Below, piece after piece: positions 1 to 4,961 of a DNA stretch of 21,611 nt; positions within the stretch are counted from its first letter, which is position 1; every line of letters starts with the position of its first letter. The DNA comes from a virus, in IMG/VR virus record IMGVR_UViG_3300017782_000268, positions 1-21,611 of that record, one strand, 5' to 3'. The position numbers and the translations under genes are program-made. The notes under the pieces are model-generated. The model saw only the letters and a list, made by a program, of their open reading frames with translations. It searched no databases and was not told the DNA's origin.

Positions 1-144
1 GAAGCTAACATGATTGAAGAAGGCGTTATTGATCCTGTGCTTGTAACTAAGTCTGCGCTTAAAAATGCGGTATCTGTTGTAACTACTATTATATCTGCCG
101 ATTGTGTAATTTCAAATATTAGAGTTGATGAAAGCAGTAAATAA
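1..144 (+). CDS. groEL: GroEL-type chaperonin (Cpn60), C-terminal end only
   Basis: The gene enters from outside the window; only the last 47 residues are visible, in frame 1, ending with TAA. They match the end of the GroEL equatorial domain: NMIEEGVIDP, then VTKSALKNAVSV, then a Cys-Val pair in SADCVISN. The E. coli protein has NMIDMGILDP, VTRSALQYAASV and TTECMV at the same spacing. GroEL forms double rings that fold client proteins using ATP in the cytoplasm. Here the protein stops at DESSK shortly after the conserved core, so the Gly-Gly-Met tail of most bacterial GroELs is missing. The gene overlaps the downstream co-chaperonin by 17 bases, which implies coupled translation, and it lies upstream of phage late genes, so I read it as phage-encoded. 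Whether the rest is intact cannot be judged here. Confidence 0.9.
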   Translation, partial: EANMIEEGVIDPVLVTKSALKNAVSVVTTIISADCVISNIRVDESSK

Positions 145-385
145 TTACATAATAGTAGAAAACATAAAAGCTGAGCCTAAGAAAGTCGCAGGTCTAATAT
201 TAACAGAAGACATCGACGAAGATAACAGGTATATAAAAGCTAATGTTATTTCAACTGGCAACTTAGTTGAAGGAATAGAAGACAAAGACGTAGTTTACTA
301 CGATAAACACGCTGGACACGGAGTTCAGTATAACGATAAATTATACCAAGTCATACAATCACGTGACGTGGTATTAATTGATTAA
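128..385 (+). CDS. groES: GroES-type co-chaperonin (Cpn10), short phage form
   Basis: This 85-residue protein should cap the GroEL ring. It begins KAVNNYIIVENI, the usual first strand of Cpn10. Next comes a mobile-loop equivalent, VAGLILTEDID, in which LIL stands where E. coli GroES has the GroEL-binding tripeptide IVL. It ends in the family-like strand pair KLYQVIQSRDVVLID. It is about 12 residues shorter than E. coli GroES; by eye the loss falls between TGNLVEG and DKDVVYY, where the roof hairpin normally lies. T4 Gp31 also lacks that roof. I chose ATG 128; a TTG lies directly before it in frame, but ATG is preferred. The order groEL then groES is the reverse of the usual bacterial operon. 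The fold assignment is strong; the roofless reading is inference from alignment by eye. Confidence 0.85.
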   Translation: MKAVNNYIIVENIKAEPKKVAGLILTEDIDEDNRYIKANVISTGNLVEGIEDKDVVYYDKHAGHGVQYNDKLYQVIQSRDVVLID

Positions 386-457
386 ACCTAAACCATAAAC
401 CAAAATCCTTAAACTTAAAACAATAAACAAATTATTAATTAACAAAAAAGAAAAATT
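386..457 (+). other. A/T-rich intergenic leader
   Basis: This is the longest gene-free stretch (72 bases) in the window. It is almost entirely A and T, with an A-run just before the next ATG and no Shine-Dalgarno sequence. No hairpin with a U-tract is visible. It may hold a promoter for the genes that follow, but I see no clear Bacteroidota -7 box of the TAnnTTTG type. It contains TTATTAA (432-438), a heptamer that recurs before other genes. Confidence 0.4.
432..457 (+). promoter_or_regulatory. TTATTAA-containing leader before the first paralog
   Basis: The heptamer TTATTAA lies 19 bases ahead of the ATG at 458 and is followed by an A-rich run. The same heptamer with 17-20 bases of spacing occurs before the genes at 883, 9621 and 10810. 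It could be part of a phage promoter or a translation leader; chance in A/T-rich spacers is also possible. Confidence 0.25.
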
Positions 458-853
458 ATGCAAGAATTTCAAGGACACCTAACAGGTAGAGTGTTATATT
501 TTATGGAGGAAACAGACGGTGCGTTTGATGCGGCTAACGACTGTGTAGCTATACCAGTTGAAAGATTTAAAGGATTTAGAAACGTATCTGGGTCTGCGGC
601 TGTTAACGAGCTAACGATGGAGTTTGATCCAATGATTGGTTATTCAGGAGCACATGATGACAACACATTTGTTGCTGATAGTGTAGAGCTAGCAATAGCT
701 GACAACAAGCACAAAGAAGTTATGGAAGACATATTAAATCTAATACACGGAACTCATTCCGATGGATTTATTGTTGTAGCAGATGACTCAAATTCAGTGT
801 ACGCAAGTGCGCACATTACAGGATGTACAATCACAGTAACGGCTGAAGCCTAA
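458..853 (+). CDS. small phage protein, first of a tandem paralog pair
   Basis: This 131-residue protein is not one I can name. It clearly shares descent with the next protein. Both contain YFMEETDG near the N-terminus, then a Val-Pro or Val-Pro-Leu segment leading to R-hydrophobic-KGFR, then D(D/N)(D)TF-ADSV-L-I--NK-KEV, then a (D/A)SNSV-AS--ITGC block, and both end in TAEA. The many Thr, Val, Ile and Gly residues in the C-terminal half suggest a beta-rich fold, as in small particle proteins. No signal peptide or membrane segment is visible. The start is the first ATG, after an A-rich leader without a Shine-Dalgarno. A structural (decoration or tail) role is only a guess based on position in the late region. 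Confidence 0.85.
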   Translation: MQEFQGHLTGRVLYFMEETDGAFDAANDCVAIPVERFKGFRNVSGSAAVNELTMEFDPMIGYSGAHDDNTFVADSVELAIADNKHKEVMEDILNLIHGTHSDGFIVVADDSNSVYASAHITGCTITVTAEA

Positions 854-857
854 TTAA

Positions 858-882
858 TTATTAACACTTAAAATACAAAAAA
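858..882 (+). promoter_or_regulatory. TTATTAA-containing leader before the second paralog
   Basis: TTATTAAC (858-865) lies 18 bases before ATG 883, followed by an A-rich tract ending directly at the start codon. There is no Shine-Dalgarno. It resembles the leaders at 432 and 10783. Confidence 0.25.
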
Positions 883-1257
883 ATGATAAAAGAAAAATAT
901 TTATACTTCATGGAGGAAACAGACGGCTTGTTTAACGCCGCGGGCGATGCTATGTGCGTTCCTTTAAGTAGATTAAAAGGTTTTAGAGCAGATGGTACTA
1001 CTACACAGCTACTTATTGAATTTAAAGCAATGCTAGGTTATGGTAATAGTGCTGATGACGATACTTTTACTGCTGATAGCGTTCTACTTACAATAACAGC
1101 GAATAAGCAAAAAGAAGTTATTGCTGATATTACAGCCGCTATAACTGCTGCTAGAAATATTGACAAACCGATGATTTCAATATGCGATGCTTCAAACTCA
1201 GTATTTGCTAGCCCGTTTATAACTGGCTGTGCTAACACTATAACTGCTGAAGCGTAG
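883..1257 (+). CDS. small phage protein, second of a tandem paralog pair
   Basis: This 124-residue protein has an unknown function and is a divergent copy of the protein encoded just upstream. Shared landmarks occur in the same order: YFMEETDG, RLKGFR, a stretch ending in MLGYG (MIGYS in the first copy), DTFTADSV, NKQKEV, DASNSV-AS, FITGC and a TAEA ending. The first copy is a few residues longer, mostly at the N-terminus and before the ELTMEF segment. Divergence is far beyond recent duplication, so both copies are presumably kept for separate jobs, for example two subunits of one assembly. A/T-rich leader, first ATG chosen; the next gene begins after TAGTAAATG, so the genes are probably co-translated. 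Confidence 0.85.
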   Translation: MIKEKYLYFMEETDGLFNAAGDAMCVPLSRLKGFRADGTTTQLLIEFKAMLGYGNSADDDTFTADSVLLTITANKQKEVIADITAAITAARNIDKPMISICDASNSVFASPFITGCANTITAEA

Positions 1258-1260
1258 TAA

Positions 1261-1701
1261 ATGAGATTAACATCTCACGATTTACGTGAATTACAAATCC
1301 TAAAGTATTACAGGCTCACTAGAAAGTGGGCTTGTAAGACTTACGGGTTAACAGACGCCGATCTTGAACTGCTAATATTTTTAGATTGTCAAAAACGGTT
1401 TACTAGACAAGAATTTATAGATGGTACTTATACCATGAGCTGGGATAAAACTCGGTGGGATAAACTAAGAAAGTTAGGCTGGATTGAAGTGTGGAGACAC
1501 AGGAATAGAACAACGATAAAATACTCAGTATTTAAAACATCGTTTAAATGCAGTCAGTTAATAAGTAGAATATACAGGATATTACTTGGCGAAGAAGATA
1601 TGCCAACATCTGAAAGAAGTGTATTCTACAACAACAAGTCATATACTGATAAGGTCTATAATAAAGCTATTGATGATATGATTAAAGATAAAGATAGATA
1701 A
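1261..1701 (+). CDS. winged-helix-like (MarR-type) small protein
   Basis: This 146-residue basic protein looks like a winged helix domain. A helical N-terminal half (about residues 5-58, with LTDADLELLIFLD and FTRQEFID) is followed by a recognition-helix-like segment (WDKTRWDKLRKLGWIEVWR, residues 61-79) and a wing-like hairpin (RNRTTIKYSVF). Residues 93-112 form another helix, and the tail is charged. MarR-like proteins of this sort bind DNA as dimers and may regulate transcription; the role in this phage is not known. The fold call rests on pattern only. The stop overlaps the next ATG (TAATG), so translation is likely coupled to the metallopeptidase-like gene downstream. Confidence 0.7.
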   Translation: MRLTSHDLRELQILKYYRLTRKWACKTYGLTDADLELLIFLDCQKRFTRQEFIDGTYTMSWDKTRWDKLRKLGWIEVWRHRNRTTIKYSVFKTSFKCSQLISRIYRILLGEEDMPTSERSVFYNNKSYTDKVYNKAIDDMIKDKDR

Positions 1702-2126
1702 TGGGATTTAAACTAGGTAAAGGTGAAACACCAATAGCGTCAGGCGGCAAGCTTTCAAAAAAAATGAGGTTTGGTCAAGAAGCCGGTGATGCGGATATAT
1801 CAGTACCTGGAACACCTGTTATTAGAAAGCCGCTAGAGCCTGGAGTTATGGGTGAAGCTAACATGGACGGCTCAATATACATAAGCGATCAAATACCACA
1901 AGGTAGTTCTATGGAGCGTGAGGTTATTAACCATGAGATGAGACATGCTACAGACATGAGAACTGGTAAATTATCTTATGGAGATGATCACGTTAAATAC
2001 AACGGAATAACTTACGAGCGCAAAACTATAAACGGTAAAGACATGTTACATGTTGATGGGCAATGGAAAGAAGTAGGAGATGAAGGTTTTCCATGGGAAG
2101 TAGACGCTAACAACGGAAGAAAATAA
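1701..2126 (+). CDS. putative zincin-like metallopeptidase (HExxH)
   Basis: This is a 141-residue protein. The core motif is INHEMRHATDM with HEMRH at residues 78-82, a standard HExxH zinc-binding and catalytic signature (His78, Glu79, His82). A PWE-DA segment at residues 131-136 could give the third metal ligand. The first 45 residues look flexible and Gly/Pro-rich; residues 55-65 (DGSIYISDQI) fit the edge strand that normally precedes the active-site helix in zincins. There is no signal peptide or membrane segment. It sits immediately ahead of the holin, so a lysis role is possible; processing of particle proteins is an alternative. The motif is seen directly, but activity is inferred. Confidence 0.7.
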   Translation: MGFKLGKGETPIASGGKLSKKMRFGQEAGDADISVPGTPVIRKPLEPGVMGEANMDGSIYISDQIPQGSSMEREVINHEMRHATDMRTGKLSYGDDHVKYNGITYERKTINGKDMLHVDGQWKEVGDEGFPWEVDANNGRK

Positions 2127-2127
2127 T

Positions 2128-2544
2128 ATGATACAGAATTTAATGGGAGGGCTTTTAGGTAAAGTCTTAGACAATGCAGAAGGAATACTTGACAAAGACG
2201 TTACGACAGATAAAGAGAGAGACGAAGCAAAGTTGGCTATTAAGAAGCTACTCTTGGACGCAGAAAAGGAAGCGTTTGCAAAAGAGGTCGAAGATCGCAA
2301 GTCTGCAAGAGAAATGTATAAAGATGATGCTATTATTCAAAAGGTTTTAGCAACTTTATTTACAGTAGCATATTTTGGCATTACATTTGTAATGTTTAAT
2401 TACTTTGTTACTAAAAGCTTAGAGCTAGGTGAATTTGAAATTAGCTTTATATCAACAATATTTGGCGCAATGAGTGCTAAAGTAAACACAATAATAGACT
2501 TCTTCTTCGGTGGAAGTTCAAATAAAAACGAAAAAACAAAATAA
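2128..2544 (+). CDS. holin, 3TM family
   Basis: This 138-residue protein should form lesions in the inner membrane at the end of infection. It has an amphipathic, charged N-terminal half (residues 20-68) containing the EVEDRKSAREMY segment, typical of the 3TM phage holin / gene-transfer-agent holin family. Two hydrophobic segments follow, about residues 70-94 and 104-127; the second ends in DFFFGGSS, also common near the end of these proteins. The tail is hydrophilic and Lys-rich. It follows the HExxH gene by one base and runs into the next gene with TAAAATG. No separate endolysin with a recognisable muramidase or amidase motif is visible in this window. Confidence 0.8.
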   Translation: MIQNLMGGLLGKVLDNAEGILDKDVTTDKERDEAKLAIKKLLLDAEKEAFAKEVEDRKSAREMYKDDAIIQKVLATLFTVAYFGITFVMFNYFVTKSLELGEFEISFISTIFGAMSAKVNTIIDFFFGGSSNKNEKTK

Positions 2545-2545
2545 A

Positions 2546-2914
2546 ATGGCGATAACACAAGACACGGCGTACAGCTTTGGACAACTAGGTTCTTTATTTT
2601 TAGACGCTTCAGGAGCTGCAAGTCCTCCAACAGGTAAGGTTTTTGTAGCTATTACATTTTTAGCAGACACAGTGTTTGATGCTTCAGGTGGATTAGTTGC
2701 AGACACTACTAGCACAGCTAAATTAGGTTTAGAATACGCAGGTACAGAAGCAGCTGCTCATAATCTATCAGATGGTAGTGAGACAGCAATATCAGGATCT
2801 GGTGGTTTGCAAATTGATGCTTCAAATACTTTTCCTAAAGGAGTTACTATTTACGGTAGATATACAGAAATAGATTTAACTTCAGGTATGTGCATAGCTT
2901 ACATAGGCGACTAA
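2546..2914 (+). CDS. small beta-rich phage protein, unknown function
   Basis: This 122-residue protein starts at ATG 2546 (MAITQDTAYSF), two bases after the holin stop; an upstream in-frame extension would lie inside the holin gene and is rejected. It is rich in Ala, Ser, Thr and Gly, and ends FPKGVTIYGRYTEIDL, then IAYIG. Such endings are common in small structural proteins of marine phages, where they often accompany fibres or head decorations. No catalytic motif, coiled coil or membrane segment is seen. Its stop overlaps the ATG of the lectin-like gene (TAATG), so the two are probably made together, and a shared place on the virion surface is plausible but unproven. Confidence 0.75.
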   Translation: MAITQDTAYSFGQLGSLFLDASGAASPPTGKVFVAITFLADTVFDASGGLVADTTSTAKLGLEYAGTEAAAHNLSDGSETAISGSGGLQIDASNTFPKGVTIYGRYTEIDLTSGMCIAYIGD

Positions 2915-3627
2915 TGCTAGGACTAGGTAATAGCATATCTCAAGCTGGCTCTATATCTTTTACACCTACAGATATATCTGGACTTCAACTTTGGCTACAA
3001 AACGGAGTTGGTATAACATCTTCAGGTGATCCAGCGGTTATTGACGCTTGGGCTGATTCTTCTGGTAATGGGCTTAATGCTACAGCAAGCGTTGGTAAAA
3101 AACCTTATTTAGTAGACGGTGGAGGTGAATGGGAAGGCGACAGTGATGCTGACGCTTTACAGTTATCAGCAGCGCAAACTGTAAATCAATTTCATATATT
3201 TTTTGCTATAGCTGCCGATGAACACTCCACAAACAACTTGCTAGCTAACGCAAACACTGACTTCTTGAGAATAGGTCAAGGAGGTAGTAGTACTCAGCAT
3301 AGGCTTAGGGCTAACGGCACAACAGTAACTTTTAACGCAACTACAGCCATAGCAACCGACGGCAATAAGCAACTATTAGAGTATGAAGTTGCTACTGGAA
3401 CTTCTAACAACGCATTTTTAAGAATTAACGGAGCTGTAGAAAGCACTCAAAGCTTTGATGGTGACAATAATCCTTTTGACTATGGCTTTGTAGGTGCATT
3501 AACAGCAGCTGGTACTAGTAGTTTTGATGGTAAAATATACGAAGTATTAGTTTATGAAAGAGGGCTTAGCTCTGCCGAAGCTACAGACGTTAGAAATTAT
3601 TTAAACGGCAAATTAGAATTATATTAA
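2914..3627 (+). CDS. LamG / concanavalin A-like lectin domain protein
   Basis: This 237-residue protein is close to a single jelly-roll LamG-type (Laminin_G_3) domain. It begins with DISGLQLWLQ, then VIDAWADSSGNGLNATA, the usual opening of this family. Strand-like segments such as QFHIFFAIA and AFLRINGA follow, and it closes with FDGKIYEVLVYERGLSSAE and a final YLNGKLELY helix, the standard ending of phage and bacterial LamG domains. Such domains bind glycans. Here it may be a surface-exposed adhesin or decoration helping the virion stick to host or environmental polysaccharides. ATG 2914 was chosen over an in-frame GTG at 2890 because the ATG overlaps the upstream stop as TAATG and gives the expected domain start. 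There is no signal peptide. Confidence 0.8.
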   Translation: MLGLGNSISQAGSISFTPTDISGLQLWLQNGVGITSSGDPAVIDAWADSSGNGLNATASVGKKPYLVDGGGEWEGDSDADALQLSAAQTVNQFHIFFAIAADEHSTNNLLANANTDFLRIGQGGSSTQHRLRANGTTVTFNATTAIATDGNKQLLEYEVATGTSNNAFLRINGAVESTQSFDGDNNPFDYGFVGALTAAGTSSFDGKIYEVLVYERGLSSAEATDVRNYLNGKLELY

Positions 3628-3652
3628 CAATTAAATTAAATCAAATTAAATT
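3628..3652 (+). repeat. A/T-rich leader with an AAATTAAATT-type repeat
   Basis: The 25-base spacer before ATG 3653 consists of repeated AATTAAAT units and contains almost no G or C. It acts as a Shine-Dalgarno-free leader; whether the repetition matters is unknown. Confidence 0.4.
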
Positions 3653-3955
3653 ATGGCAAAACGAAAAACACCAAAATCAAAAGAAGTAGTAGACCTAAAG
3701 CCTAAAGCTGAAAAAGTTACTGAAGAGCAATTGACAAAGATGCAGAATATAGTAAACGCTATAAACTCTGGTCAACAAGAGCTTGGAAGATTAGAGCTAC
3801 AAAAAAGTCAAATGGTAACAAGAGTAATGTCTTTTCAAGAGGCTATTGGTCATTTGCAGAAAGAGCTTGAAGAAGAGTATGGTAAAGTTGACATAAACAT
3901 TCAAGACGGAACTATAAAATATCAAGAAGATGTCGAAACTGATACGAAAGATTAG
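3653..3955 (+). CDS. coiled-coil small phage protein
   Basis: This 100-residue protein has a Lys-rich N-terminal 20 residues, then a long helix from about residue 23 to 77 with heptad-like spacing of Leu, Ile, Met and Val (EEQLTKMQNIVNAI, then LGRLELQKSQMV, then LQKELEEEYG). A short, probably beta tail with NIQDGTIKY follows. I do not recognise a named family; coiled-coil proteins of this size often occur next to terminase genes in related phages and may act in assembly. The last 26 bases overlap the next gene in another frame. The start is the first ATG after an A/T leader. No enzymatic motif is seen. Confidence 0.8.
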   Translation: MAKRKTPKSKEVVDLKPKAEKVTEEQLTKMQNIVNAINSGQQELGRLELQKSQMVTRVMSFQEAIGHLQKELEEEYGKVDINIQDGTIKYQEDVETDTKD

Positions 3956-4151
3956 TATCGGCAAAGACTATAAGAATGACGCCATGCACTATGCCGTTGG
4001 GCAAGAAGTGTATGGTGGTCATACTATTTGCGATATTATAGAAGAAGAAGACAAGTTTTCTGTTTACATTAGAAAAGGTAAAGATGTTTTGCCTTGGAAA
4101 GACTTTAACAAAAACATGGCTGTATCTGTTGAATATAACCTGCAATACTAA
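3930..4151 (+). CDS. conserved-looking 73-residue phage protein, unknown
   Basis: This small protein has the sequence pattern of a single small beta domain: KISIGKDY at the start, HYAVGQEVYGG (residues 20-30), then FSVYIRKGKDVLPWKDFN and a final MAVSVEYNL strand. The pattern feels like a recurrent hypothetical protein found near terminase genes of marine phages, but I cannot give it a function. It starts inside the end of the coiled-coil gene (26-base overlap) and its TAA overlaps the next ATG by one base, so it is very likely translated by coupling from both sides. Its codon use (many ATA and AGA codons) fits the neighbours. Confidence 0.75.
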   Translation: MSKLIRKISIGKDYKNDAMHYAVGQEVYGGHTICDIIEEEDKFSVYIRKGKDVLPWKDFNKNMAVSVEYNLQY

Positions 4152-4732
4152 TGAAAAGCGTTTATAACTTTGTTGTAGAGCCAATAGGTGAAAGATATAA
4201 CAACGTTAAAAAAATCGGAAACTCTGAGTTAATAACAAACACTGAGGTTTTTAATCACCAACATGTTAACAGGCTAGCTAGAGTAGTGTCTACACCAACA
4301 AAGCTTAAAACAAATATTAAGCCAGGTGATACGGTACTAGTACATCACAATGTGTTTAGACGTTGGCACGACGTTAAAGGCAAAGAAAGAAACAGTAAAT
4401 CTTTTTTTAACGAAAACACATATATAATTTCAATAGATCAAATATTTTTATTTAAGTCAAAAGAAAAGTGGAAAGCACCTGACGGCTATTGCTTTGTCAA
4501 GCCTATAAAAGCTGTAGATCAATTTAATACTGAACAAGAAAGGCCTTTAATAGGTGTTGTTAAATATTCTGACAAAGTTGTTGAGGTAGGTGATTTAGTA
4601 GGTTTTAGACCTAGCAGCGAATACGAGTTTGTTGTTGAAGGCGAAAGACTGTATAGAGTATTATCAAATTTTATTACTATTAAGTATGAATATCAAGGAG
4701 ACGAAGAAGAGTATAATCCAAGCTGGGCATAG
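4151..4732 (+). CDS. double GroES-like barrel protein (putative second co-chaperonin)
   Basis: This 193-residue protein reads as two Cpn10-like units. Unit 1 (about residues 4-102) has FVVEPIGER, a loop GNSELITNTEV resembling a GroES mobile loop, RLARVVSTPT, then KPGDTVLVHHNVF and a closing YIISIDQIFLF. Unit 2 (about 112-182) has GYCFVKPIKA, PLIGVVKYSD, VEVGDLVGFRP and ERLYRVLSNFITIKYE. In the GroES of this window the matching segments are NNYIIVENIKA, ANVISTGN, EDKDVVYYD and DKLYQVIQSRDVVLI. The order and the spacing of strands fit the barrel, including the (V)GD turn. Unit 2 has a shortened mobile loop. It could cap a chaperonin or be a structural barrel that borrowed this fold. Overlaps both neighbouring genes. 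Fold confidence is moderate, function speculative. Confidence 0.65.
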   Translation: MKSVYNFVVEPIGERYNNVKKIGNSELITNTEVFNHQHVNRLARVVSTPTKLKTNIKPGDTVLVHHNVFRRWHDVKGKERNSKSFFNENTYIISIDQIFLFKSKEKWKAPDGYCFVKPIKAVDQFNTEQERPLIGVVKYSDKVVEVGDLVGFRPSSEYEFVVEGERLYRVLSNFITIKYEYQGDEEEYNPSWA

Positions 4733-4961
4733 AGCAGTTGAAGAGCTTATTAAAGTAGCTAAAGAAGCTATTGTCGATAGCGGTGATGATATTACTGCTG
4801 ATAGACTAAAAAATGCAGCTGCTACTAAAAAGTTAGCTATATTCGATGCGTTTGAAATACTTAATAGAATACAAGAAGAAGAAAATTTACTAGAAGGTAA
4901 AGAGCCTGAACAAAAAGAAGAACGTGTTTTTAAAGGATTTGCTGAAGGAAGATCTAAATGA
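4686..4961 (+). CDS. candidate small terminase subunit
   Basis: This 91-residue, mostly helical and charged protein lies directly upstream of the large terminase gene, overlapping it by four bases (ATGA). Helices run at about residues 10-27 (HRAVEELIKVAKEAIV) and 36-68 (ADRLKNAAATKKLAIFDAFEIL, continuing NRIQEEE), and the tail is Glu/Lys-rich. Small terminase subunits bind DNA at packaging start and form rings that stimulate the large subunit; position, size and helical make-up fit this, but the sequence shows no clear helix-turn-helix. ATG 4686 was chosen; an in-frame upstream GTG would lengthen the overlap with the GroES-like gene from 47 to over 100 bases. An accessory packaging protein is an alternative. 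Confidence 0.65.
   Translation: MNIKETKKSIIQAGHRAVEELIKVAKEAIVDSGDDITADRLKNAAATKKLAIFDAFEILNRIQEEENLLEGKEPEQKEERVFKGFAEGRSK

Noticed and set aside
1-144. Host chromosome at the window edge (prophage junction)
   Set aside because: The GroEL end overlaps a short phage-type GroES, the order is not that of bacterial operons, and no attachment site or integrase is visible. A chimeric assembly cannot be fully excluded.
2890-2914. GTG start eight codons before the lectin gene ATG
   Set aside because: It would overlap the upstream gene by 25 bases and add a basic octapeptide foreign to the domain. ATG 2914 overlaps the upstream stop neatly.
4629-4685. Upstream GTG start for the small terminase candidate
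   Set aside because: It lies deep within the preceding gene, and the added residues are just the other-frame translation of that gene's conserved end.
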